A stretch of DNA of 64,000 nt from Pusillibacter faecalis (GCF_018408705.1 NZ_AP023420.1:1116001-1180000); one strand, 5' to 3'. Shown: positions 34,508 through 43,994, counted from the stretch's first letter. Notes: generated by a model from the letters alone, not told the origin. Program-made: numbers and translations.

Positions 34508-35353
34508 TCAGTAGCCAATAATGAGTCCCTTTTCCATGGCGTAAAAGCTGGTCAGTCCCCGGCAGGAGATGATCTCCACACTCTTCACCGGCAGGTCTGT
34601 CAGGATCTGCTCCTTCAGCTTCCCCGCACCCTTCATGTTCTCGCAGTGAGAAATCACCACCTCGGCACCGGCGCAGTCTTTGCTGGCGGCCATCAGCGCG
34701 GTGATGGCCTTCCAGGTCTTCGCCTCTCCCCGCGCCTTGTCCGCCACATGAATCGTCCCCTGCGGCGTTGCGTCCGCAATCACATGAATGCCGAGGGATC
34801 GAAGCAGTGTGCCCACCAGCGGGCGCATTCGGCCGTTTTTAATCAGGTTGTCAAAATTCTCCAGGGTAAAGCAGGTCCGCAGCGCCGCCTGATAAAGCCG
34901 CAGCTGGGCACAGATCCCTTCAAAATCCCCTGTGGTGTCTGTCTCCATCAGTTCCTTTGCCCTGCGAATCAAAAGAACCATGGCACCGGCCGTGGCCTTG
35001 GAATCAATGATGCAGATCTTCTTTTCCGGATGTTCTTCCAGAACCATCTCCCGCCCCATCACCGCAGCGTTATACGTACCGGAAAGGTTTGCAGAGATCG
35101 TAAAGCAGACGGTTTGATCCCCTGCTTCAAATGCGCGGGCAAAGGCTGCGGGAGACGGGCAGGCAGTGGAAGAGGCGCTTTTCTCATCTGCCATAGCCGC
35201 CAGTAAATCCGGCACCTCCAACTCGTCATTGTCTACAAATTCCCGGCTGCCCACCTGGATTCTCAAGGGAACAATTTCAAAGTGAACCCGGTCGCTGGTA
35301 AAGCTGTTCATCGGCAGATCGCAGCTGCTGTCACTGACAATGTTCCAAGTCAT
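34508..35353 (-). CDS. DegV family fatty-acid-binding protein
   Basis: 281 residues. N-terminal WNIVSDSSCDLPMNSF, the STACPSPAAFARAFEAGD block, and the lipid-cavity segment FTISANLSGTYNAAVMGREM mark the DegV/FakB family. FakB proteins present fatty acids to the FakA kinase for phospholipid synthesis; no fakA is in this window, so the role is assigned by family only. It has its own promoter and a shared terminator. Confidence 0.9.
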   Translation of the reverse strand: MTWNIVSDSSCDLPMNSFTSDRVHFEIVPLRIQVGSREFVDNDELEVPDLLAAMADEKSASSTACPSPAAFARAFEAGDQTVCFTISANLSGTYNAAVMGREMVLEEHPEKKICIIDSKATAGAMVLLIRRAKELMETDTTGDFEGICAQLRLYQAALRTCFTLENFDNLIKNGRMRPLVGTLLRSLGIHVIADATPQGTIHVADKARGEAKTWKAITALMAASKDCAGAEVVISHCENMKGAGKLKEQILTDLPVKSVEIISCRGLTSFYAMEKGLIIGY

Positions 35354-35397
35354 ATAAATCTCCTTAACACATGGTTTTCTTTACCACATTTTTAATT

Positions 35398-35426
35398 ATC
35401 ATACCGCACTTGCTTATATTTGTCAA
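35398..35426 (-). promoter_or_regulatory. degV promoter
   Basis: On the minus strand TTGACA (35426-35421), 17-nt spacer, TATGAT (35403-35398). The leader is about 40 nt. Confidence 0.75.
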
Positions 35427-35697
35427 TGCAAAAATATCTTATGCATCTGGGGTGTTTTTTTCATGATTGAAAGCATCTTCGATCATCTTCCGGCGGCTTG
35501 CCACGTATCCGGATCAGCATCCTGGCTCCATCATTTCACCACCGGCAAAAGGCATGTCCAAAACATGGTGAACATCGTTCCGCAGTCTCTTTCGCTGTCG
35601 CTGGATTTAACGCAAGAGAGACTGCTGTTGCTCTTCGGAGCTTTCATAAAAGCAGAAGGGGCTGCTTTCTTCAGCCAAGAACGAAGGGCTTTCCAAC
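35427..35697. other. Intergenic stretch between two divergent promoters
   Basis: No recognised gene. An 83-codon frame at 35463-35714 has no convincing ribosome binding site, reaches into the marR promoter and resembles no family I know, so I do not call it. Nothing else stands out. Confidence 0.4.
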
Positions 35698-35762
35698 TTG
35701 ACAGTCCTCTCTGACTGTGCTATTCTTATATGGTTCGCGTAAGAACTGTTCTAATAAGAACA
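35698..35762 (+). promoter_or_regulatory. marR-MATE promoter and operator
   Basis: TTGACA (35698-35703), 17-nt spacer, TATTCT (35721-35726). Downstream, AGAAC-T-GTTCT (35742-35752) and GTTCT-AATA-AGAAC (35748-35761) form overlapping palindromes between the start site and the ribosome binding site. This is a fitting operator for the MarR protein. Confidence 0.7.
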
Positions 35763-35776
35763 AATTGGAGGCTGTC

Positions 35777-36205
35777 ATGTCCAGTTTCTATACCCGTCTT
35801 TTACAGTTCGCCCAGCAATTTCAAAAATTTTATACCCGCCAGTTCTCTCCCATGATGGAGCAGTCCGGTCTGACCATGTGCGAGATTGATGTACTGCTTT
35901 TCCTGGCCAATAATCCCCCCTATGATACTGCCCGGGATATCACGCTCTTGCGTGGACTCTCCAAGTCTCAGGTCTCCCAGGCTGTCGACGATCTGGTAGC
36001 AGAGGGCCTGCTCCTGCGCACTCCTGACCAGAAGGATCGGAGGGTGGTTCATCTGTCCATCACTGCTTCGGGCGCTCCCCTGGTTCAAAGGTGCCAGGCT
36101 ATTCAGGAGCAGTGCTCTCAGCGGCTTTTATCCGGTCTGACGCCTGAAGAGCAGTCTCAGTTTCGTTCCCTTTTAAATACCGTCTTGAACACCAGCATCT
36201 TATGA
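35777..36205 (+). CDS. MarR family transcriptional regulator
   Basis: 142 residues with a winged helix: LTMCEIDVLLFLANNP, then ITLLRGLSKSQVSQAVDDLVAEGLL and the wing LRTPDQKDRRVVHLSITASG with the Asp-Arg-Arg typical of MarR. ATG 35777 has GGAGG upstream. It lies 12 nt before a MATE pump gene and probably represses both genes through the palindromes in its promoter (inference). Confidence 0.9.
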   Translation: MSSFYTRLLQFAQQFQKFYTRQFSPMMEQSGLTMCEIDVLLFLANNPPYDTARDITLLRGLSKSQVSQAVDDLVAEGLLLRTPDQKDRRVVHLSITASGAPLVQRCQAIQEQCSQRLLSGLTPEEQSQFRSLLNTVLNTSIL

Positions 36206-36217
36206 GGAGGCATTCCA

Positions 36218-37606
36218 ATGAAGTGGATGAGTCAGAAACATGTGGATTTAGGTAGCGGCAGCGTTGGAAGGCTTTTGCTCTCCCTGGCCGCGCCTACCAT
36301 TACCTCGCAGATTGTCAACATGCTTTATAATCTGGTGGACCGGGTCTATATCGGCCATATGCAGCCCACCGATACCGTGGGCAAGCTGGCTCTCACTGGA
36401 GTGGGCGTCTGTCTGCCTGTGATCCTCATCATCTCCGCTTTTGCCGCGCTGATGGCCATGGGCGGCGCTCCCAGGGCATCGATTCAAGAGGGGCGTGGAA
36501 ATTCCAGAGAGGCCGAGCGCATTATGGGCAACTCCTTTACCCTGCTGGTTTTTGCCTCTCTGATCCTGACACTGGTATTTCGGATCTGGGCAGAGCCTAT
36601 CCTGCTGCTGTTTGGCGCCAGCGAGAATACCATCGGCTATGCACTGGACTATTTAAATATCTATGCAATCGGCACTATTTTCGTACAAGTAACTCTTGGT
36701 ATGAACTCCTATATTACAGCCCAGGGTTTTACGATGACTGGCATGAAAACGGTGCTCATTGGCGCTGTTTTAAACACGATTCTGGACCCCATCTTTATTT
36801 TTGGGCTAGATATGGGTGTACAGGGTGCGGCCCTGGCCACGGTTTTGTCTCAGGCCGTGTCGGCGGCATGGGTTTTTCGCTTTTTGGTGGGTCCCCAGAC
36901 CCGCTGGCACCTCCGCCGTGAAAACCTGCGGCCTGTGCCCTCCGTATTTTTGCCCTGTCTGGCCCTTGGGATGTCCCCTTTTATCATGCAAAGCACAGAG
37001 AGTCTGATTACTGTATGCTTCAACTCCTCCCTGCTGAAATATGGCGGTGATATCGCCGTCGGTGCTATGACGGTACTCAGCAGCATCATGCAGTTTGCCA
37101 TGATGCCGCTGCAGGGCTTGACTCAGGGCGCCCAGCCTATCATCAGCTATAACTTCGGCGCACGAAACGTTCAGCGGGTCCGCGACGCCTTTCAGGTACT
37201 TTTAAAAGCCTGCATCGCTTACTCCCTCACCCTGTGGCTGTTGGTGCAGCTGTTCCCTCAGTTGTTTGTGCTGATTTTTAACGATAACCCAGATCTGGTG
37301 AACTACGCCTCCTGGGCACTGCGGATTTATATGGCTGCAACTGGAATTTTTGGCGCTCAGATTGCCTGCCAGCAGACCTTTGTGGCACTGGGCAACGCCA
37401 AAACTTCTCTCTTTCTGGCTGTCCTGCGGAAAATCATTCTGTTGATTCCCCTGATCTATCTCCTCCCCCTCTTTTTCTCAGACAAGGTGTTCGCTGTCTT
37501 TCTGGCCGAGCCGGTAGCAGATCTGCTGGCAGTATGCACCACAGTCATCCTCTTTACTATTCAGTTTAAAAAGAGTCTGGCGGAATTGGAGCAGTCACCC
37601 TCCTGA
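36218..37606 (+). CDS. MATE family multidrug efflux transporter
   Basis: 462 residues, twelve membrane helices in two halves. Family marks: MLYNLVDRVYIGHM in TM1-2, LNTILDPIFIFGLDMGVQGAALAT in the first half and GLTQGAQPIISYNFGARN in the second. It exports cationic or drug-like molecules using Na+ or H+. The ribosome binding site is GAGGAGG. Cotranscribed with marR; ends at a strong hairpin. Confidence 0.93.
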   Translation: MKWMSQKHVDLGSGSVGRLLLSLAAPTITSQIVNMLYNLVDRVYIGHMQPTDTVGKLALTGVGVCLPVILIISAFAALMAMGGAPRASIQEGRGNSREAERIMGNSFTLLVFASLILTLVFRIWAEPILLLFGASENTIGYALDYLNIYAIGTIFVQVTLGMNSYITAQGFTMTGMKTVLIGAVLNTILDPIFIFGLDMGVQGAALATVLSQAVSAAWVFRFLVGPQTRWHLRRENLRPVPSVFLPCLALGMSPFIMQSTESLITVCFNSSLLKYGGDIAVGAMTVLSSIMQFAMMPLQGLTQGAQPIISYNFGARNVQRVRDAFQVLLKACIAYSLTLWLLVQLFPQLFVLIFNDNPDLVNYASWALRIYMAATGIFGAQIACQQTFVALGNAKTSLFLAVLRKIILLIPLIYLLPLFFSDKVFAVFLAEPVADLLAVCTTVILFTIQFKKSLAELEQSPS

Positions 37607-37655
37607 AATGATACAGCCACCGGCTGAGCCAGTGGCGATGACTCGTTAAAACAGC

Positions 37656-37688
37656 AGCGGCGCGCACAAAAAGCTTGTGCGCGCCGCT
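37656..37688. terminator. Hairpin between convergent MATE and ABC genes
   Basis: AGCGGCGCGCACAA (37656-37669) with its complement (37675-37688) and a 5-nt loop: 14 perfect GC-rich pairs. T-tracts are poor on both sides (GTTAGCG on plus, GCTGTTTTAAC on minus), better for the minus-strand ABC genes. Confidence 0.6.
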
Positions 37689-37721
37689 GTTAGCGTTATC
37701 ACTTTGCAGTCTTATTAGCCA

Positions 37722-38444
37722 TTACAGCACCTTGCTGAGGAAAGTGCGGGTCCGTGGGTTTTGGGGATGGTCAAAAAATTCCTGAGGCGTATTCTGCTCC
37801 AAGATCTTTCCGCTGTCCATAAACAGCACCCGGCTGCCCACCTCCTTGGCGAAACCCATCTCATGGGTGACAACCACCATGGTCATTCCCTCCTGGGCCA
37901 GCTCCTTCATCACATCCAGCACCTCGCCCACCATTTCCGGGTCCAGGGCGGAGGTAGGCTCGTCAAAGAGCATGACCTTGGGCTGCATAGCCAGTGCCCG
38001 AACAATCGCGATCCGCTGCTTCTGCCCGCCGGAAATCTGAGCCGGGTAGGCGTCGGCCTTATCCAGCAGCCCCACCCGCTTCAAAAGCACCGCAGCGGTC
38101 TCATCGGCTTCCTCCTGCTTCATGAGGCCCGTACGAACCGGAGCAAGGGTGATGTTTTTCCGGATGGTCATATTGGGGAACAGGTTGAAGTGCTGGAACA
38201 CCATCCCCATTTGCTGCCGAATCTGATCAATATTCGTCTTGGTATTAGTGACCTCCACACCATTAAACGTAATGGTGCCCGCAGTAGGGGTCTCCAGCAG
38301 ATTCAGGCAGCGTAGAAATGTGGACTTTCCAGAACCGGAGGGACCAATCACCACCACCTTTTCCCCCGGATAGATGTGCTCAGAGAGATCGTCCAGCACC
38401 AGATGGTCTCCGAAGGACTTGCTCAGGTTCTTAACGTCGATCAC
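37722..38444 (-). CDS. Polar amino acid ABC transporter ATP-binding protein
   Basis: 240 residues of the GlnQ/HisP subfamily: Walker [26 protein letters not shown] as the Q-loop, [17 protein letters not shown] signature, [20 protein letters not shown]alker B and VVTHEMGFA switch. It drives import through the neighbouring permease. Its start overlaps the permease end by 14 nt. Exact amino acid unknown. Confidence 0.94.
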   Translation of the reverse strand: MIDVKNLSKSFGDHLVLDDLSEHIYPGEKVVVIGPSGSGKSTFLRCLNLLETPTAGTITFNGVEVTNTKTNIDQIRQQMGMVFQHFNLFPNMTIRKNITLAPVRTGLMKQEEADETAAVLLKRVGLLDKADAYPAQISGGQKQRIAIVRALAMQPKVMLFDEPTSALDPEMVGEVLDVMKELAQEGMTMVVVTHEMGFAKEVGSRVLFMDSGKILEQNTPQEFFDHPQNPRTRTFLSKVL

Positions 38445-39204
38445 TTTGACGCAGCCTCCTTTCCAGTTTCCCCAGCAACCAGGTGAAAATCATCACCATC
38501 ACCAGATAGACGCAGGCGACGCCGATCAGAGGGAACATCGCCTCATAGGTGCGGCCCATGATCCCCTGGGCAGCGTAGAGCAGCTCCTTGCCGCCGATCA
38601 CGGTGATGAGGGAAGTATCCTTGAGCAGGATAATGAACTCATTGCCCAGAGCTGGCAGAATCGCCTTGATGGCCTGAGGAATCACGATGAAGCGCATGGT
38701 ATCCATGTAATTGAGGCCCAGAGAACGGCCAGCCTCCATCTGCCCTCCGTCCACTGCCATGAGTCCGCCTCGGATAATTTCCGCCACATACGCGCCGGAG
38801 TTAATGCCCAGGCCCAGAATGCCAATCATCGTGTAGCTGCGGCTGCTGAGAAACACCACGGAACTCCAGATCAGCAGCTGCACCATCATAGGGGTGCCCC
38901 GGATCACAGTGACATAAACCTTGGCAATGAAATTGAAAAGCCCCAGGAAAGGATTGCGGACGCCGGGGCGCTGTTGGTCATGAGCCGTACGAATCATGGC
39001 CACCAGCACGCCCAGCACCACACCCAGCACCAGAGCCAGGGCGGTGGCCACCAGGGTAGTGCCCACACCATCCAGATACTGCTTCCAACGGTCAGCCTCG
39101 ATGAATGCCTGATAGAACTTGACAAAAAATTCCTGCCACCAAGCCATGTCCATGCCGCTTGCGATCAGAGTCTTCCACTCCGCATAATAGGCTGCCAGAT
39201 TCAC
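38431..39204 (-). CDS. Polar amino acid ABC transporter permease
   Basis: 257 residues. The N-terminal 45 or so are a soluble or amphipathic extension ([20 protein letters not shown]). Then come the membrane helices of the HisM/GlnP family with [16 protein letters not shown] and the EAA loop [22 protein letters not shown]. It forms the channel for the importer. The start GTG/ATG at 39204 follows GAGAGAGGTGA. Confidence 0.92.
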   Translation of the reverse strand: MNLAAYYAEWKTLIASGMDMAWWQEFFVKFYQAFIEADRWKQYLDGVGTTLVATALALVLGVVLGVLVAMIRTAHDQQRPGVRNPFLGLFNFIAKVYVTVIRGTPMMVQLLIWSSVVFLSSRSYTMIGILGLGINSGAYVAEIIRGGLMAVDGGQMEAGRSLGLNYMDTMRFIVIPQAIKAILPALGNEFIILLKDTSLITVIGGKELLYAAQGIMGRTYEAMFPLIGVACVYLVMVMIFTWLLGKLERRLRQSDRR

Positions 39205-39249
39205 AGGGGATCACCTCTCTCTTTCTTGTCGGTTGGGGGGAATACGGCG

Positions 39250-39274
39250 AAAAAAGGGCGGCAGGAGCCGCCCT
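39250..39274 (-). terminator. Intercistronic terminator in the amino acid ABC operon
   Basis: On the minus strand AGGGCGGC/GCCGCCCT with a 4-nt loop, followed by TTTTTT. It lies between the binding-protein gene and the permease and would lower membrane-component expression relative to the binding protein. Confidence 0.85.
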
Positions 39275-39290
39275 CTTTCTTGGTTGTCGC

Positions 39291-40106
39291 TTACTCCGCA
39301 GTGATGTAGCTATCAATGATAGACTGAACCGTGCCGTCGCTAATCAGTTCATTGAGCGCGCCATTCACAGCCTCCACCAGGGCGGTGTTGCCCTTGGCCA
39401 TGCCGATGGCATAGTCCTCATTGGCATACTCGGTGTCCAGAATGGTCAAGCCGGGATTGGCTGCCACGAACTCCTGAGCGGGAGCCTGGTCAATGACCAC
39501 GCAGTCCACCTTGCCGTTCACCAAGTCCTGAACGGCCACGATGCCGTCGTCATAAGCCACCACATGATCCTCGCCAAACTCATCGGTGCAGTAGATATTG
39601 CCGGTAGTGGCCCGCTGCGTGCCGATCATCTGCTCACCCAGGTTGTCCAGGGTTACATCGGAGCCCTCCTTGACGATGACCACCTGAACGCCGGTGGCGT
39701 AGCTGTCGGAGAAGTCCATCACCAGCAGGCGGTCCTCCGTAACGGAGAGGCCAGCCATGCAGATGTCGCTCTTGCCGTTCTGAACAGCCAGCTGAGCAGC
39801 GTCAAAGTCCATGTCGTCGATCTGGAGCTCCAGGCCCAGCTTTTCAGCAATGGCGGCGGCAATCTCAGCATCAATGCCTACCACGTTGCCGCTGTCATCC
39901 GTCATCTCATAGGGAGGGAACGCCGCGTTGGTAGACATGATGAGCTTGCCTTCCTCCACGGTTGTGAGGGTCGTGTCTCCGGTGGGCTCCTGAGTCTCGG
40001 TGTTGGTGTCGTCGCCAGTGGTGTCCTCCGCCGTGGTGTCACCGCCGCAGGCGGCCAGGGACAAAACCATTGCCAGTGTCAGCAGCAATGCAAACAGCTT
40101 CTTCAT
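39291..40106 (-). CDS. Amino acid ABC transporter substrate-binding lipoprotein
   Basis: 271 residues. Signal peptide ending VLSLAAC (Cys20 lipidated), then a Thr/Asp-rich linker (about 24-48). The mature fold is SBP family 3: LIMSTNAAFPPYEMTDD, GIDAEIAAAIAEKLG, MDFDAAQLAVQNGKSDICMA and the ligand Arg in GTQRATTGNIY. It binds a polar or acidic/amide amino acid. ATG 40106 was chosen because the lipoprotein signal starts there and GGAAG lies upstream. Confidence 0.92.
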   Translation of the reverse strand: MKKLFALLLTLAMVLSLAACGGDTTAEDTTGDDTNTETQEPTGDTTLTTVEEGKLIMSTNAAFPPYEMTDDSGNVVGIDAEIAAAIAEKLGLELQIDDMDFDAAQLAVQNGKSDICMAGLSVTEDRLLVMDFSDSYATGVQVVIVKEGSDVTLDNLGEQMIGTQRATTGNIYCTDEFGEDHVVAYDDGIVAVQDLVNGKVDCVVIDQAPAQEFVAANPGLTILDTEYANEDYAIGMAKGNTALVEAVNGALNELISDGTVQSIIDSYITAE

Positions 40107-40195
40107 CCTATAAACTTCCTTTTCCATTGGATTTGCCACTCCCCTGGGAGGGGGGATCTTCCCCCGCGGACAAGAGATTCCCGCTGGCTGTGGTT

Positions 40196-40224
40196 ACCTT
40201 ACCACTCCCATCCTGTATTGTCAA
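40196..40224 (-). promoter_or_regulatory. Promoter of the amino acid ABC operon
   Basis: On the minus strand TTGACA (40224-40219), 17-nt spacer, TAAGGT (40201-40196). The -10 is weak. Nothing else was seen between here and the terminator at 40384. Confidence 0.5.
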
Positions 40225-40383
40225 TACTTTTTCAAAATAAATGGATAATTATTTGCTGGGTTTCCCCATTAAACTGGATAGCTTGAGATTTATGGAATCT
40301 TTTTTCCCCTGCTTTTGTTCATTTTGCTGACCACATGGAATATCGGTATGTATATTTACGTTTCCTGAATCGTTTTCCGATTG

Positions 40384-40418
40384 TAAAAAAAGTCCGCCCG
40401 AGACCGGCTCGGGCGGAT
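40384..40418 (-). terminator. Terminator after the DUF4015-like gene
   Basis: On the minus strand TCCGCCCGAG/CTCGGGCGGA with a 5-nt loop, followed by seven Ts. It directly follows the stop at 40421. Confidence 0.88.
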
Positions 40419-40420
40419 GT

Positions 40421-41455
40421 TCATGGAAGCAACAAATAATTCTGGACCTTTGCGGGCGGCTCACTCAGCTCCGGCACAAAAACGGTCCCGGCAGCCTCTG
40501 CCGCCGCGCTCAGAGCCTCGGCCTGATCCTCCGTTGTCACAGCATAGACGCGGTCCACAGTGTCGGCGGGGAGAGACACCGTTTCATCCGCACCTGCCAG
40601 AATCACATCTGCCGGAAGCTCTACCGACAGCAGTACATCCTGCAGCCCCGCCTCATCCAGAGCCGTCCGAATAGCGCTTAGGCACGCCTGCAAGCTGGCC
40701 TCCTTCCCGATCTCGGGATAGGCGATCTTATCCAGCTTCCCCTGGGTGGGAAAGCTGAAATCCGTCAGCAGAATCTCGTCAAACCCCAGCTCCGCGCACT
40801 CCACCGCAAGACTTGCGAGATATTCCTGAGTCTTTTCCTTGCTGGGGTCCAGCCAGTTTTCGTTATTGCCGTCGTAGAAGATATAGCCGCCGGTGTTCTT
40901 CAGGCCCATACCCTCTACATCTGCTTTTGCAGCAATGGGGTCCAGCAGGCAGGAAAGCCGCGCAATGGCCCGGGCGGCACCCTCTGTTCCGCCGCGCATC
41001 ACCATAGCCAGGGCCTCGGCTGTGTCCTCCGCTGTCTCCACAGCGCCGGGCACGGCGGCCTGGCTATCATAGTAAACCCGCCCGCTACCGTCCTTCATGG
41101 TCAGCGCCGCATCGGCGGCGAGAGCCACAGAGGAATCGGAGGAGGCCAGCACCTTCATCCGTGCCTGCTCCCAGCCCTCCACGGTCAGCGGTGCTGTCGT
41201 CACCTGATATGCCCGCACCTGCCAGGGAGCCTCCGGCTCCTCAATGACCAAGTCCAGCTCCGGCGTCTGCTCCGGCTCCTCCTTCTGCCAAGGGATCTCC
41301 AGCCTGGGAGTTCCATTTGCATCAAAGACCACATGCTCCTGCACCAGGATCACCATGACCGCTGCCAGAATCACCAGGCACAGCAGCAGCGCCAACAGGA
41401 TTTTCCGTTTCGTTCCGCGTCCTCGATAACTGCGATAGCCCTTTGCTCCCGCCAT
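40421..41455 (-). CDS. Membrane-anchored protein resembling DUF4015 putative glycoside hydrolases
   Basis: 344 residues. A basic N-terminus (about 1-18) and one membrane helix (about 19-40) are followed by a Glu/Pro-rich linker and an extracytoplasmic domain. The segment GGYIFYDGNNENWLDPSKEK followed by YLASLAVECAELGFDEILLTDFSFPT closely follows the DUF4015 pattern (WLDPYN ... GFDEIQFDYVRFP), a TIM-barrel family called putative glycoside hydrolase. In place of the usual FDYVRFP it has LTDFSFP, so activity is uncertain. Start ATG 41455 has GAGGTG. It lies downstream of rpiB on the same strand. Confidence 0.62.
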   Translation of the reverse strand: MAGAKGYRSYRGRGTKRKILLALLLCLVILAAVMVILVQEHVVFDANGTPRLEIPWQKEEPEQTPELDLVIEEPEAPWQVRAYQVTTAPLTVEGWEQARMKVLASSDSSVALAADAALTMKDGSGRVYYDSQAAVPGAVETAEDTAEALAMVMRGGTEGAARAIARLSCLLDPIAAKADVEGMGLKNTGGYIFYDGNNENWLDPSKEKTQEYLASLAVECAELGFDEILLTDFSFPTQGKLDKIAYPEIGKEASLQACLSAIRTALDEAGLQDVLLSVELPADVILAGADETVSLPADTVDRVYAVTTEDQAEALSAAAEAAGTVFVPELSEPPAKVQNYLLLP

Positions 41456-41486
41456 GCCCGATCACCTCGTTTCCAAGCCGCTCTGC

Positions 41487-41924
41487 TCAGTTCTCCAGAG
41501 CCGTTATCTGATCCACCCGGCGCTGGTGCCGGCCGCCCTCAAACTCTGTGGAAAGAAATACCTCCACCATCCGCTCAGCCATATTTTTTCCAGTAAAGCC
41601 AGCGCCGATAGCCAGCATGTTGGCATCATTGTGACGACGGGTCATCTCCGCCTCCAGGCAGTCCGCACAATGAGCGCACCGGATGCCCTTGATCTTGTTA
41701 GCGGCAATGGAGATACCAATGCCGGTGGTACAGATCACAATGCCCCGCTGACACTTGCCCTCCGCCACGGCCCGGGCGGCTGCGGCGCCGAAGTTCGGGT
41801 AGTCACAGCTTTCCGTGGAGTTGCAGCCAAAGTCCTCATAGGAGTACTCCAGCCTCTCCAAAACCCTTTTGATAAATTCCTTCAGTTCATAGCCGCCATG
41901 GTCGCAGCCCAGCGCAATCTTCAT
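41487..41924 (-). CDS. rpiB: Ribose-5-phosphate isomerase B
   Basis: 145 residues of the RpiB/LacAB family: IALGCDHGGYELKEFIKRVL at the N-terminus and GIVICTTGIGISIAANKIKG with the catalytic Cys in the phosphate loop, then ANMLAIGAGF. It interconverts ribose 5-phosphate and ribulose 5-phosphate; allose-6-phosphate activity is possible in this family. It has its own good promoter overlapping the end of the PHP gene. Confidence 0.93.
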   Translation of the reverse strand: MKIALGCDHGGYELKEFIKRVLERLEYSYEDFGCNSTESCDYPNFGAAAARAVAEGKCQRGIVICTTGIGISIAANKIKGIRCAHCADCLEAEMTRRHNDANMLAIGAGFTGKNMAERMVEVFLSTEFEGGRHQRRVDQITALEN

Positions 41925-41959
41925 ATCTCTACTCCTCTCCGCGTGTAAAAAGCAACCTT

Positions 41960-41988
41960 ATTATATACATTCCGCCCAAAAAAATCAA
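41960..41988 (-). promoter_or_regulatory. rpiB promoter
   Basis: On the minus strand TTGATT (41988-41983), 17-nt spacer, perfect TATAAT (41965-41960). It overlaps the last codon of the upstream PHP gene, so rpiB and the DUF4015-like gene need not depend on the heat-shock promoter. Confidence 0.7.
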
Positions 41989-42797
41989 TCCAGTGCGTGC
42001 CAGACCGGCTGCATCTGGTCAAAGGTACAAAAGCGCTTGAAGCCGCACTCCCTGAGCAGTCGCTGCCGCTCCTGGATGGCGCAGCCTACATAGCGCCTGC
42101 TGTGGGCATCAGTACCCAGGGTGATGATCTCCCCTCCCAGGCTTCGATACATCCGCAGCCATTTCGCGTCTGGCAGCGGCGTATTGCCTCGGTTGGTGTT
42201 GAGCTCAATCCCCCGGCCCTGCTGGATCAGGATGCGCAGAATCTCTTCCATCTCCGCCTTAAAGCCGTCAAAGGTCAGGTGAAAGCCGCGGTTTTCGTTG
42301 AGATAGCGCACTGGAAGTGTCAGGTGCCCCAAAACGGAGAACTTTCCCCACTCCGCCAGCTTGCGTACCTGCCCCAGATAGTCCGCCATCCCCCTGCGGG
42401 CCTCCGCCTCATTGGGAGGATCAAAAAAGTAGAGATCCATGCCGTCGTACCGCTCCGAAAGCATATGGATGGAGCCGATGACAAAATCCAGCGGCGGCGC
42501 CTGGGCCAGCAGACGTTCCGTGTTCTCCAAGGCCCAGGGCGCGTCTCCCAGCTCAATACCCAGCCGGAGTACAATCCGATCTCCCGCCGCCTGCCGCGCC
42601 GCCTCGAACTCCGCTGACAGCGCCGCCCAGTCAAAGCTCTCCCGGGGTGTGGTCACGCCCCACTCCACCGGCTCCATATGGTCGGTGAAGCACAGCTCGT
42701 CAAGCCCCGCGGCAATGGCTGCCTCCGCCATTTCGGCCATGGACTTCCCCGCATCCGGGGAAATCCGGGAATGGGTGTGATAATCCGCCAGATACAT
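41985..42797 (-). CDS. PHP-domain phosphatase, HisJ-like
   Basis: 270 residues: YLADYHTHSRISPDAGKSMA, LCFTDHMEPVEWG, the Glu in LRLGIELGDAP, FVIGSIHML, VLGHLTLPVR and LGTDAHSRRYVG supply the usual metal ligands of histidinol-phosphatase type PHP enzymes. It is a paralogue of the hisJ product at 11012-11833. With hisJ already in the his operon, this copy may act on another small phosphate. ATG 42797 has GAGGCGG 3-4 nt upstream and overlaps dnaJ's end less than nothing; it lies 8 nt after the dnaJ stop. Confidence 0.85.
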   Translation of the reverse strand: MYLADYHTHSRISPDAGKSMAEMAEAAIAAGLDELCFTDHMEPVEWGVTTPRESFDWAALSAEFEAARQAAGDRIVLRLGIELGDAPWALENTERLLAQAPPLDFVIGSIHMLSERYDGMDLYFFDPPNEAEARRGMADYLGQVRKLAEWGKFSVLGHLTLPVRYLNENRGFHLTFDGFKAEMEEILRILIQQGRGIELNTNRGNTPLPDAKWLRMYRSLGGEIITLGTDAHSRRYVGCAIQERQRLLRECGFKRFCTFDQMQPVWHALD

Positions 42798-42805
42798 AGA
42801 CCGCC

Positions 42806-43945
42806 TCACTTTTTAAACTTCCGGAAGAATTTTCTGCGCTCCTCATAATTGTTGTCGCCCACGCTCTCGGCAAATTTTTTCAATGCCTCTTTCTGCTCCC
42901 GGTTCAGGTTTCTCGGAGTTTCAATGTACACCGTCACATACTGGTCGCCCCGACCCCGGCCGTTGATAGCAGGGATGCCCTTTCCCTTCAGCCGGAAGGT
43001 GGTGCCGCTCTGGGTCCCCTCCGGCAGGTCGTACTTCACCTTGCCGTCTATGGTGGGAATCTCCAGCTCCGCACCCAGGACCGCCTGTGCGAAAGTGATC
43101 GGCGCGTCGCAAAGAACGCTGGTCCCCTCCCGGCGGAAGAGCTCATGGGGCCGGACGGTGATCGTCACCAACAGATCGCCTGCCGGCCCGCCGTTTTTGC
43201 CGGCGCTGCCCTGCCCCCTGACAGAGATGGTCTGCCCATTGTCAATACCTGCGGGAATGCTGACCTGAATGGTCTTGCGCCTGCGCACTGCGCCGCTGCC
43301 CCGGCAGTCAGGGCAGGGCTGGTGGATGATCTTGCCCTTTCCGCCGCACCTGCCGCAGGGAGAGCTTGTGGCAAAGACCCCCATGGGAGTCTGCCGCCGC
43401 ACCTGCACCTGGCCGGTACCATGGCAGTCTGGGCAAACCTCTGGCGTGGTACCGGCAGCGCAGCCGTTTCCATGACAGGTGCCGCACTGCTCCATCCGGT
43501 CTACACTAACCTCCTTCTCGCAGCCGAAGGCGGCCTCCTCAAAGCTGATGGCCAGGGACAGACGGATACTCTCGCCCCGCTGGGGCGCGTTGGGATTCGT
43601 GCGGCGGCCGCCGCCAAATCCCCCGCCGAAGAAGCTGCCGAAGATGTCCCCCAGATCGCCGAAGTCAAAGCCGCCGTCAAATCCGCCGCCGGCGCCGCCG
43701 GCACCGTAGTTGGGGTCCACTCCGGCAAAGCCGAACTGGTCGTAGCGGGCCTTCTTGTTGGGGTCAGAGAGAATTTCGTAGGCCTCGTTGACCTCCTTAA
43801 ACTTCTCCTCCGCCTCCTTGTTATCGGGATTCAGATCCGGATGGTATTTGCGCGCCAGCTTCTTATATGCCTTCTTGATCTCATCCTCGGACGCCCCCTT
43901 GGACACGCCCAGGACCTCATAATAGTCTCGTTTCTGTTCAGCCAT
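42806..43945 (-). CDS. dnaJ: Chaperone DnaJ (Hsp40)
   Basis: 379 residues. J domain at about 1-70 with the HPD tripeptide in [14 protein letters not shown], a Gly/Phe-rich linker (about 75-120), then the zinc-finger domain with four CxxCxGxG repeats ([32 protein letters not shown]), and the C-terminal substrate-binding domains. It stimulates DnaK's ATPase and delivers substrates. Of two in-frame ATGs (43951, 43945) I chose 43945, which gives the usual [13 protein letters not shown] start and a 9-nt gap to GAGG. Confidence 0.96.
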   Translation of the reverse strand: MAEQKRDYYEVLGVSKGASEDEIKKAYKKLARKYHPDLNPDNKEAEEKFKEVNEAYEILSDPNKKARYDQFGFAGVDPNYGAGGAGGGFDGGFDFGDLGDIFGSFFGGGFGGGRRTNPNAPQRGESIRLSLAISFEEAAFGCEKEVSVDRMEQCGTCHGNGCAAGTTPEVCPDCHGTGQVQVRRQTPMGVFATSSPCGRCGGKGKIIHQPCPDCRGSGAVRRRKTIQVSIPAGIDNGQTISVRGQGSAGKNGGPAGDLLVTITVRPHELFRREGTSVLCDAPITFAQAVLGAELEIPTIDGKVKYDLPEGTQSGTTFRLKGKGIPAINGRGRGDQYVTVYIETPRNLNREQKEALKKFAESVGDNNYEERRKFFRKFKK

Positions 43946-43994
43946 ATCCATATACCTCGCTCAAGGACGTTGCCAACTCCCGTGAAAACGCACA

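Noticed and set aside
35463..35714. 83-codon plus-strand frame between degV and marR
   Set aside because: No good ribosome binding site, no family resemblance, and it overlaps the marR -35 box.
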